Positions 1 through 10,434 of a stretch of DNA of 64,000 nucleotides are shown here, in pieces (positions within the stretch are counted from its first letter, which is position 1; every line of letters starts with the position of its first letter). The notes below the pieces were generated by a model. It saw nothing but the letters and a program-made list of their open reading frames with translations, did not search any database and was not told the DNA's origin. The stretch is from Geodermatophilus bullaregiensis. Lineage in GTDB: Bacteria > Actinomycetota > Actinomycetes > Mycobacteriales > Geodermatophilaceae. The stretch spans positions 1,984,001 through 2,048,000 of the forward strand of contig NZ_JAFBCJ010000001.1 in the NCBI RefSeq assembly GCF_016907675.1, read 5' to 3'. The translations under genes were made by a program, and so were the position numbers.

Positions 1-895
1 ACGACCACCCGTCGCTGCGCAGCTCGTCGGCCGCGGCGGTGAGGGCCACGACCCCGACCACGTTGGGCGAACCGGCGTCGTCCCGGTCGGGGCCGTCGGC
101 CCAGACGACGTCGTCGAAGGAGACGGCCTTCACCGCGCCGCCCCCCACCAGGAACGGCTCCCCGCCGGCGAGCAGCGCGCGGGGGACGACGAGGGCGCCG
201 ACACCGAAGGGCGCGTACATCTTGTGGCCCGAGAAGGCGATCACGTCGATGCCCAGGGCGGTGATGTCGACGGGACGGTGCGGCACGAGCTGCGCGCCGT
301 CGACGACCACCAGCACGCCGCGCTGGCGGGCGGCGGCCGCGATCGCCCGCAGGTCGGGCAGCCAGCCGGTGACGTTGGAGCCGCCCGTGACGGCCAGGAC
401 GCGGGGGCGCGGGTGCTGGTCGAGCGCGGCCTCGACCGCGGAGACGTCGAAGGTGCCGCTCTCGTCGACGTCCACGACGCGCAGCTGCGCGTGCCGCTGC
501 CACGGCAGCAGGTTGGCGTGGTGCTCGACGGCCGTGGTGACGACGACGTCGTCCCTGGTCAGCCCCAGGCGGAAGGCCAGCAGGTTGAGCGCCTCGGTGG
601 TGTTCCGGGAGAACAGCGCCTGGTGCGTGGCCGGGTCGCCGCCGACGAAGCGCACGATGGTCTCGCGCGCCTCCTCGTAGCGCCTGCTGGTCAGCTGGGA
701 GCGGATCCCGGCCCCGCGGTGCACGCTCGCGTACCACGGCAGGAACTCCTGGACCGCCCGGGCCACGACCACCGACGCCGAGCTGGTGGCGGCGGTGTCG
801 AGGTCGACGTACTGGCGGGGCTGCCCGTCGAGCACCGACACCCACAGGTCGTCACCCACGTACTGGCCGGCCGTGAAGGACAGCGTCATCTCCAT
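1..895 (-). CDS. Class V aminotransferase (cysteine desulfurase-like), C-terminus beyond the window
   Basis: PLP-dependent fold-type I enzyme of the class V aminotransferase / cysteine desulfurase-like family. About 298 residues are visible from an ATG at 895; the frame stays open to the window edge. Visible hallmarks are VEHHANLLPW (the conserved His region), DGAQLVPHRPVDI (the Asp-x-Gln that contacts PLP) and SGHKMYAPFG, whose Lys should form the Schiff base. A second ATG lies two codons downstream and neither has a strong ribosome-binding site, so the start is uncertain. It is divergent from the GGDEF/EAL gene. Substrate (cysteine, selenocysteine or another amino acid) cannot be told, because the C-terminal part carrying the desulfurase Cys loop is missing. 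Confidence 0.85.
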   Translation of the reverse strand, partial: MEMTLSFTAGQYVGDDLWVSVLDGQPRQYVDLDTAATSSASVVVARAVQEFLPWYASVHRGAGIRSQLTSRRYEEARETIVRFVGGDPATHQALFSRNTTEALNLLAFRLGLTRDDVVVTTAVEHHANLLPWQRHAQLRVVDVDESGTFDVSAVEAALDQHPRPRVLAVTGGSNVTGWLPDLRAIAAAARQRGVLVVVDGAQLVPHRPVDITALGIDVIAFSGHKMYAPFGVGALVVPRALLAGGEPFLVGGGAVKAVSFDDVVWADGPDRDDAGSPNVVGVVALTAAADELRSDGWS

Positions 896-1001
896 GACAG
901 CCTGATCGACGCCCGTCCCCGGAACTTGAACGACGGCGCCGAGATCCCCACGACGGGTGTAGTCGCTCAAGTCACGTCACGGTGGGTCCGATCTGCCCTC
1001 C

Positions 1002-2783
1002 ATGACGATGCACGACGAGCGTGCCGGGAAGCGGCCGCGTCCCCGCCGGGCGTTCCGGCTGACCTCCCGCGTCTTCTGGGACATGGCCATCTACATGGTC
1101 GGTCTCGGCTTGGCCGTCGGCTTCGTCTTCCCGCCGTTCGCCGTGCTGCTCGGCGTGCCGGAGTCCATCGCCCACCGGCCGGTCTTCAGCTCGGCCTGCC
1201 TGGTGGCCGGCTTCCTCGTGGGCGCGATGAACTACGCGCTGTGCCGCGGTGTCGTCGGCGGCCGGATGGCGGTGCTCGGCAGCCACCTGCGGTCGGCGAC
1301 CGACGTCATCACCTCCGCCTCGGACTCCGGCGACTGGTCCGAGGCGGTGTTCGAGCGCATCACCGTGGACTCCGACGACCAGATCGGCGAGGCCGGACGG
1401 GCGTTCAACAGCCTCCTGGGCGCGGTGGAGGGTCGCAAGGAGCTCGAGGACCGGCTGCGCTACCAGGCCTTCCACGACGCGCTCACCGGCCTGCCGAACC
1501 GCGCGTACTTCATGGAGCGGCTCGCCGAGGCCGACGTCGCCCGCCGGGAGTCGGGCACGCCGTCGGCCGTGCTGTTCCTCGACGTCGACAACCTCAAGGC
1601 GGCCAACGACAGCCTCGGCCACGAGGGGGGTGACGCGCTCATCCGGCTCCTCGGCGAGCGCATGGTCGGCAGCGTCCGCGAGGCCGACACGGTGGCCCGC
1701 CTCTCGGGCGACGAGTTCGCCGTCCTGCTCACCGGCCCGGGCAGCGCCCACCAGGCCGAGCGGGTGGCGCACCGCGTCCTCGACTCCCTGCGGGCGCCCA
1801 CCCGGATCGGCGAGCACGTGGTCCGCACCGGCCTGAGCATCGGCCTGGCGACGTCGGACGCGTGCGCGGCCAGCGGGATCAGCATGCTGCGCGCCGCCGA
1901 CCTGGCGATGTACGCCGCCAAGACCGGCGGCAAGGGCCGTCTCGAGGTCTTCCAGCCCAGCCACCACACCGCCCAGGTGCAGCGCGACGCCGTCCGGGCG
2001 GAGCTGTCCGGCGCGCTCGACGCCGAGCAGCTGGAGCTGCACTACCAGCCCATCGTCGACGTCTCCTCGCAGGTCGTCGTCGGCTTCGAGGCGCTGGTCC
2101 GGTGGCGGCACCCCGTGCGGGGGCTGGTGTCCCCGGTGGAGTTCATCCCGCTGGCCGAGGAGACGGGCCTGATCGTGCCGATCGGCCGCTGGGTGGTGCA
2201 GGAGGCCACCCGGCAGGCCGCCGTCTGGCAGCACCGCTCGCCGCTCGGCCGGCTGCGGATGAGCGTCAACGTCTCCGTCCGGCAGTTCCACCACCCCGAC
2301 CTGGTCGGGGACGTGGCCGAGGCGCTGCGCCAGTCGGGCCTGGACCCCTCGCTGCTCACCCTCGAGATCACCGAGTCGCTGTTCGCGCACGACACCGAGG
2401 AGACGACCCGCAAGATCGGCCAGCTCAAGGCCCTCGGCGTCCGTCTGGCCCTCGACGACTTCGGCACCGGCTACTCGTCGCTGGGCTACCTGCGGCGCTT
2501 CCCGATCGACACGCTGAAGATCGACAAGTCGTTCATCGACGCGGTCACGACCAGCCCCGAGGGGCACGCCGTCGTCGCGGCCATCACCCGGCTCGCGCAG
2601 GACCTGCACCTCGAGGTGGTGGCCGAGGGGCTGGAGACCGGAGAGCAGCTCGCGGCCCTCCGCGCGCTGGACTGCCCGCTCGGCCAGGGCTACCACTTCT
2701 CCCGCCCGCTGGTCCCCGGCGACGCGGTGAAGCTGCTGCTGACCGGGCGCCGGTCCGAGCCGGCCATGCTCGTCCCCGCCTGA
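1002..2783 (+). CDS. Membrane GGDEF-EAL cyclic-di-GMP protein
   Basis: 593-residue bifunctional c-di-GMP turnover protein. Two hydrophobic segments (about residues 25-50 and 61-83) are followed by a HAMP-like linker, then GGDEF (about 150-315) and EAL (about 330-585). The GGDEF active-site motif reads SGDEF (235-239), a variant found in active cyclases, with a READ inhibitory-site motif five residues before it. The EAL half keeps FEALVRW (362-368), NVSVRQF, LEITES, DDFGTGYSSL, the KIDKSF lysine and AEGLET, so phosphodiesterase residues look complete. Both activities appear possible; which dominates cannot be read from sequence. Two ATGs occur at 1002 and 1008, neither with a clear Shine-Dalgarno. 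Convergent with htpX. Confidence 0.93.
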   Translation: MTMHDERAGKRPRPRRAFRLTSRVFWDMAIYMVGLGLAVGFVFPPFAVLLGVPESIAHRPVFSSACLVAGFLVGAMNYALCRGVVGGRMAVLGSHLRSATDVITSASDSGDWSEAVFERITVDSDDQIGEAGRAFNSLLGAVEGRKELEDRLRYQAFHDALTGLPNRAYFMERLAEADVARRESGTPSAVLFLDVDNLKAANDSLGHEGGDALIRLLGERMVGSVREADTVARLSGDEFAVLLTGPGSAHQAERVAHRVLDSLRAPTRIGEHVVRTGLSIGLATSDACAASGISMLRAADLAMYAAKTGGKGRLEVFQPSHHTAQVQRDAVRAELSGALDAEQLELHYQPIVDVSSQVVVGFEALVRWRHPVRGLVSPVEFIPLAEETGLIVPIGRWVVQEATRQAAVWQHRSPLGRLRMSVNVSVRQFHHPDLVGDVAEALRQSGLDPSLLTLEITESLFAHDTEETTRKIGQLKALGVRLALDDFGTGYSSLGYLRRFPIDTLKIDKSFIDAVTTSPEGHAVVAAITRLAQDLHLEVVAEGLETGEQLAALRALDCPLGQGYHFSRPLVPGDAVKLLLTGRRSEPAMLVPA

Positions 2784-2800
2784 CCCGGCCACCGGGTCCC

Positions 2801-2820
2801 CGGGACGCTCAGCCGTCCCG
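2801..2820. terminator. Hairpin between convergent GGDEF/EAL and htpX genes
   Basis: Perfect 7-bp arms CGGGACG and CGTCCCG around the loop CTCAGC. The loop contains the htpX stop codon, and the + strand gene stops 18 bp before the stem. It is well placed as a bidirectional terminator, but there is no T-run. Confidence 0.5.
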
Positions 2821-3684
2821 TGGCCCGCGAGCCATCCGCTCCAGCCGGGCGATGCGCTCGGCCATCGGCGGGTGCGTGGCGAACAGCGCGGCCAGCCCGG
2901 CCGGCCGGAACGGGGCGGCGATCATGAGGTGGCTCTGGGTCACCAGGCGGTCGTCCGGCGGCAGCGGGAGGGCCATCGCCCCGCGCGAGATCCGGCGCAG
3001 CGCGCCGGCGAGGGCCAGCGGGTCGCCGGACAGCCGCGCGCCGGCGGCGTCGGCCTCGTACTCACGGCTGCGGCTGACCGCCAGCTGCACCAGTCCCGCG
3101 GCCAGCGGGCCGAGCACCACCAGCAGCAGCGTGCCGAGCACGTTGGCCCCGCCCCGGTCCTCCGAGCGCCCGCCGAACAGCCAGGCGAACGTGGCCAGGT
3201 GCGCCAGGTGGGTGACCACGGTGGCCAGCGCGCCGGCGACCGAGCTGATGAGGATGTCGCGGTTGTAGACGTGCGAGAGCTCGTGGGCGAGCACCGCCCG
3301 CAGCTCGCGCCGGTCGAGCAGCTCGAGCACCCCCTGCGTGCAGCAGACCGCCGCCCGGCGCGGCGTGCGGCCGGTGGCGAAGGCGTTGGGCTGGTCGGTG
3401 GGGCTGACGTAGAGGCGCGGCATCGGCTGGCGGGCCTCGGTGGCCAGCTCGCGGACCATCGCGTACAGCCCGGGCGCCTGCGTCTCCGTCACGGGGAAGG
3501 CGCGCATCGCGCGCAGGGCCAGCCGGTCGGAGCCGTACCAGGCCCAGCCGTTGACCCCGAGTGCGACGACGAGGGCCACCAGCAGCCCCCCGCGGCCCCC
3601 GACCAGGACGCCGGCGGCGAGGACGAGGCCGGCCATCAGCCCCAGCAGGAGTGCGGTCCGCACCCCGTTGCCCCAGCGCTGCAC
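2809..3684 (-). CDS. htpX: HtpX-like M48 zinc metalloprotease
   Basis: 291-residue membrane protease of peptidase family M48, expected to degrade misfolded membrane proteins. Two N-terminal hydrophobic segments (about 10-30 and 33-50) precede the zinc site HELSH (134-138); [10 protein letters not shown] near residue 210 supplies the third ligand Glu. Further hydrophobic stretches lie about 145-195. The length is normal for the family. The GTG at 3684 follows a GAGGGG without proper spacing; the GTG at residue 8 is an alternative start. In M. tuberculosis htpX (Rv0563) lies beside grcC1, whose equivalent is 6.7 kb away here. Confidence 0.92.
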   Translation of the reverse strand: MQRWGNGVRTALLLGLMAGLVLAAGVLVGGRGGLLVALVVALGVNGWAWYGSDRLALRAMRAFPVTETQAPGLYAMVRELATEARQPMPRLYVSPTDQPNAFATGRTPRRAAVCCTQGVLELLDRRELRAVLAHELSHVYNRDILISSVAGALATVVTHLAHLATFAWLFGGRSEDRGGANVLGTLLLVVLGPLAAGLVQLAVSRSREYEADAAGARLSGDPLALAGALRRISRGAMALPLPPDDRLVTQSHLMIAAPFRPAGLAALFATHPPMAERIARLERMARGPRDG

Positions 3685-3885
3685 CCCTCGTGAACGGAAC
3701 GCCCCGGACCGCCGTTCCCGGGAGCGGACCGGGACACCGCTCCGGACGGCACCGGCCGGAATCCCCGACCCGCCGACGGGGTTGCACGCTCCAGACTGCC
3801 GTCCCCACGGCCGAGTTCGTGAGCCGCCTCACGCCTCCGGCCACGACACAGCCACGTAACCTCGGCCGTTGGAGGTAACAGCCTG

Positions 3886-5840
<1,955 letters not shown>

Positions 5841-5844
<4 letters not shown>

Positions 5845-6953
5845 CCACCTCCCCGCACGTGCACGACCTCGGCATGCCGGGGACGCCGATCGATGCCAAC
5901 ATCCAGCAGGCCATCGCCGAGTCGGTCACCAGCCAGGGCGAGAAGCAGACCTCGCTCAAGGCCAAGGACATGAAGACCGACCAGGAGGTCCGCTGGTGCC
6001 CCGGCTGCGGTGACTACGTCATCCTCAACGCCGTCCAGAGCTTCCTGCCCAGCCTCGGCATCGCCCGCGAGGACATGGTCATCGTCTCGGGCATCGGCTG
6101 CTCGTCGCGCTTCCCGTACTACATGAACACCTACGGGATGCACTCGATCCACGGCCGGGCCCCGGCCATCGCCACCGGCCTGGCCGCCTCGCGGCCGGAC
6201 CTGTCGGTGTGGGTCGTGACCGGCGACGGCGACGCGCTGTCGATCGGCGGCAACCACCTGATCCACGCGCTGCGCCGCAACGTGAACATGACGATCCTGC
6301 TGTTCAACAACCGGATCTACGGGCTGACCAAGGGGCAGTACTCCCCCACCTCCGAGGTCGGCAAGGTCACCAAGTCCACCCCGATGGGCTCGCTGGACCA
6401 CCCGTTCAACCCGGTGTCGCTGGCCATCGGCGCCGACGCCACCTTCGTCGGGCGCGCCATGGACTCCGACCGCAAGGGCCTCACCGAGGTGCTGCGCCAG
6501 GCGGCCGAGCACGAGGGCACCTCGCTGGTGGAGATCTACCAGAACTGCAACATCTTCAACGACGGCGCGTTCGACCTGCTCAAGGACCCGGCCACCGGCC
6601 CGATGTGGACCATCCCGCTGGTGCACGGGCAGCCGCTGGTCTTCGGCCCGGACGGCGCCTCGTGCGTGGTGCGCGACGACTCCGGCGGCCTGCGGATCGC
6701 CGAGACCAACCAGGTCGACGCCGGCGAGATCGTCGTCCACGACGCCACCCGCGAGGACCCGTCCTACGCGTTCGCGCTGTCGCGGCTGTCGAGCCAGGAC
6801 CTGCGGTACACCCCGATGGGCGTCTTCCGCTCGGTGCGCAAGGCCACCTACGACCGGATGATGGCCGACCAGCTCGAGGAGTCCCGCACCCGGGGCCCCG
6901 GCGACCTGGAGGCGCTGCTCGCCGGCGGCGACACCTGGACCGTCAGCGCCTGA
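5841..6953 (+). CDS. korB: 2-oxoacid:acceptor oxidoreductase subunit beta
   Basis: 370-residue thiamine-diphosphate subunit partnering KorA. RWCPGCGDYV (about 51-60) gives cluster-binding cysteines, and the TPP/Mg site is GDGDALSIGGNHLIHALRR followed by NNRIYGLTKGQYSPTS. No dedicated ferredoxin delta subunit is nearby, as usual for KorAB types that use free ferredoxin. The GTG start overlaps the korA stop by four bases. Downstream is hairpin element A and then a convergent MocR gene. It supplies a CoA- and ferredoxin-dependent alternative to 2-oxoglutarate dehydrogenase in the TCA cycle. Confidence 0.93.
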
Positions 6954-6970
6954 GGCCGATCCGGGCCTGG

Positions 6971-7029
6971 CCCCGTCCCGGGTCCCACCCGGAGCGCGCG
7001 AAGGGTGGGGAGGACGGGGTCCTTCCTCC
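6971..7029 (+). repeat. Intergenic hairpin element, copy A
   Basis: Nested palindrome: outer arms CCCCGTCC (6971-6978) and GGACGGGG (7012-7019), inner arms CCCACCC (6984-6990) and GGGTGGG (7003-7009), loop GGAGCGCGCGAA, then a TCCTTCC tail. It sits between the convergent korB and MocR genes and belongs to the family described for copies B-E. A terminator role is inferred from position and strength. Confidence 0.7.
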
Positions 7030-7062
7030 GTCCCCCCTTCCGGGAGGCGGGCCGGTCCGCGT

Positions 7063-8445
7063 TCAGGCCCGGTCGAGCGCCTCGCGGAGCACACCGCCGA
7101 GGACCGGCAGGACGCGGACCAGCTCCGCGCGGGGTGGGGCCGCGAAGCCGAGCACCAGGCCGGCGGCCGGCCGGTGCGGCCCGGGGCCGGCCAGGTGCCG
7201 GGCCAGCGCGTCGAGGGAGATCCCGGTCGCGGCCGCCGCGGCGACGACGGCCTGCTCGCCCGCCCGGTCCGGCAGCGGGACGAACACGTGTGCCCCGGCG
7301 GGGTCACCGGTCACCGGCACCCCGGCCGCGCACAGCGCGTCCAGGACCAGGCCGCGCCGCTCGCCCAGCTCCCGGCGCAGCCGCCGCAGGTGCCGGGACA
7401 GGTCCCCGGAGGCGGCGAGCGCCGCGAGCACGCGCTGCCCCGCCCGCGCCGGGCGCGTCCCGGTGGCGGTCCGGGCGGCGACCAGCTCCGCGCGCAGTGA
7501 CGCCGGCGCCACCAGCCACCCGGTGCCGAGCGTCGGGCTGACGACCTTGCTGCTCGTCCCGAGGTGCACCACGACGTCCGGGCCGAGCGCGGCCAGCAGC
7601 GGCAGCGGGGCCACGTCGTAGCGCAGCTCGCCGTCGTAGTCGTCCTCCAGCACCCACCACCCCTCCGCCCGCGCCCGGGCGACGAGCGCCACCCGCCGCG
7701 CCGCGGACAGCCGCCGGCCCAGCGGGAACTGGTGCGCCGGCGTGCAGTAGACGGCGGTCAGGTCCGCCGGGAGCGCCTCGACGACCAGCCCGTCGTCGTC
7801 CACCGGACACGGCACCGCCTCGATGCCGGCCGCGCGCAGCGCGCCGGCCGCCCGCTGGTAACCGGGGTCCTCGATGCCGACGCGGCTGCCCCGGGGCAGG
7901 AGGCGGGCGACCTCGGCCACCGCCGCGGACGTGCCCGCGGTGGCCAGCACGTCCGCCGGGTCGGCGGGCAGCCCGCGGTGCCGCAGCAGGTGCTCGGTGA
8001 CGGCGAGCTGGAAGCCCGCGTCCGCGGCCGGCTCCGGGCCGGCGTCGGGCGGGACGTCGCCGGCCGCCCGCCAGGCCCGCCGCCACGCCGCGCGGTCGAG
8101 CACCTCGAGACAGGGCGTCCCGGCCCGCAGGTCGACCGACGGCGGGACCGGGGACCGCGACGGCGGGCGCGGTGCCGGCGCGGTGGACCCGCCGGGAGCC
8201 GACCCGACGACGAAGGTGCCCGCCCCGCGCCGTCCGGCCGCCCAGCCCTCGGCCAGGAGCTGGTCGTAGGCGGCGGAGGTGACGGTGCGGCTGACCTGCA
8301 GCGCCACGGCCAGCTCGCGGGTGGACGGCAGCCGGTCGCCCGGGCGCAGCACCCCGCCGGCGGCCGCCGTCCGCAGCGCGTCCGCGAGCTGCACCGACAG
8401 CGGCCGCCCGGACGCGCGGTCCAGCACGACGGGCGGGACGTCCAC
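7063..8445 (-). CDS. MocR/PdxR-family regulator (GntR HTH fused to aminotransferase-like domain)
   Basis: 460-residue transcription factor. The N-terminal GntR-type winged helix (about 1-75) contains GDRLPSTRELAVALQVSRT; a linker leads to a fold-type I aminotransferase-like effector domain (about 115-455) expected to bind PLP, with VLEDDYDGELRYD and HLGTSSKVVSPTLGTGWL (candidate PLP lysine). I chose the GTG at 8445 because GGAGG lies 5 nt upstream; a GTG two codons earlier lacks this. It is divergent from a flavin/PLP-binding PNPOx-like gene, a classic MocR-target geometry, so that neighbour is its likely target. It could be a PdxR (vitamin B6) regulator, but no pdxST is present here. Confidence 0.9.
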   Translation of the reverse strand: MDVPPVVLDRASGRPLSVQLADALRTAAAGGVLRPGDRLPSTRELAVALQVSRTVTSAAYDQLLAEGWAAGRRGAGTFVVGSAPGGSTAPAPRPPSRSPVPPSVDLRAGTPCLEVLDRAAWRRAWRAAGDVPPDAGPEPAADAGFQLAVTEHLLRHRGLPADPADVLATAGTSAAVAEVARLLPRGSRVGIEDPGYQRAAGALRAAGIEAVPCPVDDDGLVVEALPADLTAVYCTPAHQFPLGRRLSAARRVALVARARAEGWWVLEDDYDGELRYDVAPLPLLAALGPDVVVHLGTSSKVVSPTLGTGWLVAPASLRAELVAARTATGTRPARAGQRVLAALAASGDLSRHLRRLRRELGERRGLVLDALCAAGVPVTGDPAGAHVFVPLPDRAGEQAVVAAAAATGISLDALARHLAGPGPHRPAAGLVLGFAAPPRAELVRVLPVLGGVLREALDRA

Positions 8446-8529
8446 GGGCACCTCCGTCGTCCAGTGGCCTGGCCGATCGGCAGCGTACTGGCCCTTCCGG
8501 GAGGCCACCCGGCGCCCCAGGGTGGAGGT
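8446..8529. promoter_or_regulatory. Divergent MocR / PNPOx-like control region
   Basis: 84-bp space shared by two divergent starts. TGGCC recurs at 8465-8469, 8470-8474 and 8489-8493, the outer two within AGTGGCC and ACTGGCC. On the minus strand a TACGCT -10-like box (8482-8487) lies about 37 nt before the MocR start. Spaced direct repeats are typical of MocR operators; assignment here is inference. Confidence 0.35.
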
Positions 8530-9192
8530 GTGGACACCGCACCGCCGCTCTCCCCCACCGCCCGCAGCACCGTCCGCCGGAGCGCCAAGCGCGCCCGGAC
8601 CGACCGCGCCGAGCTGTACGCCGTCCTCGACGCGGGGCTGGTCGGCCACCTCGGGGTCGTGCTCGACGGCGCTCCCGTCGTGCTGCCCACCGGCTACGGG
8701 CGGCGGGAGGACACCCTGTACCTGCACGGCTCCACCGGCGCGGCCACGCTGCGCGCCGCGGCGGCCGGCGGGCCGGTGTGCTTCACCGTCACCCACCTCG
8801 ACGGCGTGGTCTACGCCCGGTCGGCGTTCCACCACTCGATGAACTACCGCTGCGCCGTCGTCCACGGGTCCGCGCGGCCGGTCAGCGAGCCCGCCGAGCT
8901 CCTGCTCGGGCTGGAGGCCCTCACCGAGCACCTGGCGCCGGGCTCCTGGACGGCGACCCGGCAGCCGGACCGGAAGGAACTGGCCGCGACGGCGCTGCTG
9001 GCCCTGGACCTGGCCGAGGCCAGCGTGAAGGTCCGCACGGGCCCGCCCGGCGACGACGAGCAGGACCTGGCCGCGCCGGTGTGGGCCGGCGTCCTGCCGC
9101 TGCGCACCGTCGTCGGCACCCCCGAGCCGGACCCGCTGCTGCCGGCCGGGACGCCGGTCCCCGAGCGGGTGGCCGGACGGGCACTGGGCTAG
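8530..9192 (+). CDS. Pyridoxamine 5'-phosphate oxidase-like flavin-binding protein
   Basis: 220-residue protein of the PNPOx-like split-barrel superfamily, in the branch that resembles NimA-type proteins. Supporting stretches are LVGHLGVVLDGAPVVLPTGYGR, DTLYLHGSTGAATLR and CFTVTHLDGVVYARSAFHHSMNYR, the last typical of the FMN/cofactor-binding face. The GTG at 8530 starts the conserved region, but the GGAGG before it is only one base away, so the start is unsure. It is divergent from a MocR regulator whose effector domain binds PLP-like ligands. Its stop overlaps that of the convergent sugar dehydrogenase as CTAG (9189-9192). Substrate unknown. Confidence 0.8.
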   Translation: MDTAPPLSPTARSTVRRSAKRARTDRAELYAVLDAGLVGHLGVVLDGAPVVLPTGYGRREDTLYLHGSTGAATLRAAAAGGPVCFTVTHLDGVVYARSAFHHSMNYRCAVVHGSARPVSEPAELLLGLEALTEHLAPGSWTATRQPDRKELAATALLALDLAEASVKVRTGPPGDDEQDLAAPVWAGVLPLRTVVGTPEPDPLLPAGTPVPERVAGRALG

Positions 9193-10406
9193 GCGGGGGT
9201 CACCCGGAGCAGGCGGTCCTCGCCCTCGCCGTTGTCGGTGGTGAGGTACAGCGCGCCGTCGGCACCGAGCAGGGGCGTGCGCACCCGGCCGTGGGTGTCC
9301 TCCAGCTCGGGCACCCGGAACTGCTCGACCAGCCGGCCGTCCGCGCCGAGGCGCAGCGCCAGCACGCCGGTGTCCTTCTGCACGCCCAGGAGTAGGACGC
9401 CGTCGTAGCCGCCCCACTGCGCGCCGCTGACGAACTCCCCGCCGCTGGTGGCGATGGTCGGGTCGCCGGAGGACCACACGGCGGGGATGGCGCCGTCGAT
9501 GTCGAGGTCGGTCATCGGGACGCTCTCGTCGTACCGGCCCGCCGGCCCGTCGGGTGCGCCGTCGGGGTCGTAGCCGTAGTTGCCGCCCGCCACCGACCGG
9601 TTCACCTCGTCGTCGCGGCCGGTGCCCTGCTCGACGGTGTAGACCTCCCCCGTCCCGGGCCGGACGGCGATGCCCTGCACGTTGCGGTGGCCGTAGCTGA
9701 GCACCAGCCGGGTGACCGGGTCCGGGGAGTCGGCGAACGGGTTGCCCGGCGCCGGGCCGCCGGTGGCCGGGTCGATGCGCAGCACCTTGCCCGCCGGAGT
9801 GGAGAGGTCCTGGGCGTGGCTGCCGACGGCGTTGTCCCCGGTGCCCACGAGCAGCGCGCCCGAGGGGTCGAAGCGCAGGCGGCAGCCGCTGTGCCGGCCG
9901 GTGCGCTCGTTGACCGGGACGTCCCCGAGCAACGGGTCGTCCACGCGGGTCGCCGCCGTCCAGCCGGCGTCGACGGTCCAGGCGAGCACCTGGATCTCCG
10001 CGCCGCCGTCCTCCTCGACACCCTGGCAGGTGTAGAGGCGCCGGTTCTGCGCGAACGCCGGGTCGAGCACCAGTCCCATCAGGCCGGTCTCGCCGTCGGC
10101 GAACAGGTCGGAGAGGTCGGCCTCGACCTCGCGCACGGTGCCGTCGGGCAGGACGGCGGTGAAGCCGCCGCCTCGCTCGTCGACGAGCAGGGTCCCGTCG
10201 GGGGCGCGGGCGACGTCCCAGGGGTGGTCGAGCCCGTCGAGGACGGTCTCCACCCGCAGCGCCGGGACCGCCACCGAGGGGCTCCCGGTCACTGGGGGGA
10301 CGTCCGGAGCTCCCTCGTCGTCCTGGGCGACGCTGCAGCCGGCGAGGAGCACCAGGGCTCCCAGCGGCGCGGGCAGGGCGCGGGAACCGATCACCCCGCC
10401 GAGCAT
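9189..10406 (-). CDS. PQQ-dependent sugar dehydrogenase-like lipoprotein (GSDH family)
   Basis: 405-residue secreted beta-propeller of the soluble glucose/sorbosone dehydrogenase family. The N-terminus MLGGVIGSRALPAPLGALVL ends in LLAGC, a lipobox, so it should be lipid-anchored outside the membrane. Family stretches include GLDHPWDVARAPDGTLLVDERGG, GETGLMGLVLDPAF, NRRLYTCQG, GRHSGCRLRFDPSGALLVGTGD, HRNVQGIAVRPGTGEVYTVEQG and GGNYGYDP. Many actinobacterial members are annotated PQQ-dependent, yet no pqq biosynthesis genes are in this window, so cofactor use is open. It stands downstream of the nuo-polyprenyl synthase operon, separated by a palindrome. Confidence 0.85.
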   Translation of the reverse strand: MLGGVIGSRALPAPLGALVLLAGCSVAQDDEGAPDVPPVTGSPSVAVPALRVETVLDGLDHPWDVARAPDGTLLVDERGGGFTAVLPDGTVREVEADLSDLFADGETGLMGLVLDPAFAQNRRLYTCQGVEEDGGAEIQVLAWTVDAGWTAATRVDDPLLGDVPVNERTGRHSGCRLRFDPSGALLVGTGDNAVGSHAQDLSTPAGKVLRIDPATGGPAPGNPFADSPDPVTRLVLSYGHRNVQGIAVRPGTGEVYTVEQGTGRDDEVNRSVAGGNYGYDPDGAPDGPAGRYDESVPMTDLDIDGAIPAVWSSGDPTIATSGGEFVSGAQWGGYDGVLLLGVQKDTGVLALRLGADGRLVEQFRVPELEDTHGRVRTPLLGADGALYLTTDNGEGEDRLLRVTPA

Positions 10407-10418
10407 CCCCGAGGCCGC

Positions 10419-10434
10419 CGGACGGCGCCGTCCG
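10419..10434. terminator. Palindrome after the nuo-polyprenyl synthase operon
   Basis: Perfect 16-bp palindrome CGGACGGCGCCGTCCG directly next to the polyprenyl synthase stop codon. It can fold with 6-bp arms and a GCGC loop. A terminator role is inferred from position only. Confidence 0.4.

Noticed and set aside
972-2792. 606-codon minus-strand frame opposite the GGDEF/EAL gene
   Set aside because: It lies entirely over a gene with clear catalytic motifs and has no recognisable protein features.
3856-3861. CGTAAC upstream of korA as a BldN promoter
   Set aside because: The matching CGTTG lies only about 6 nt downstream, not 16, so the spacing is wrong.
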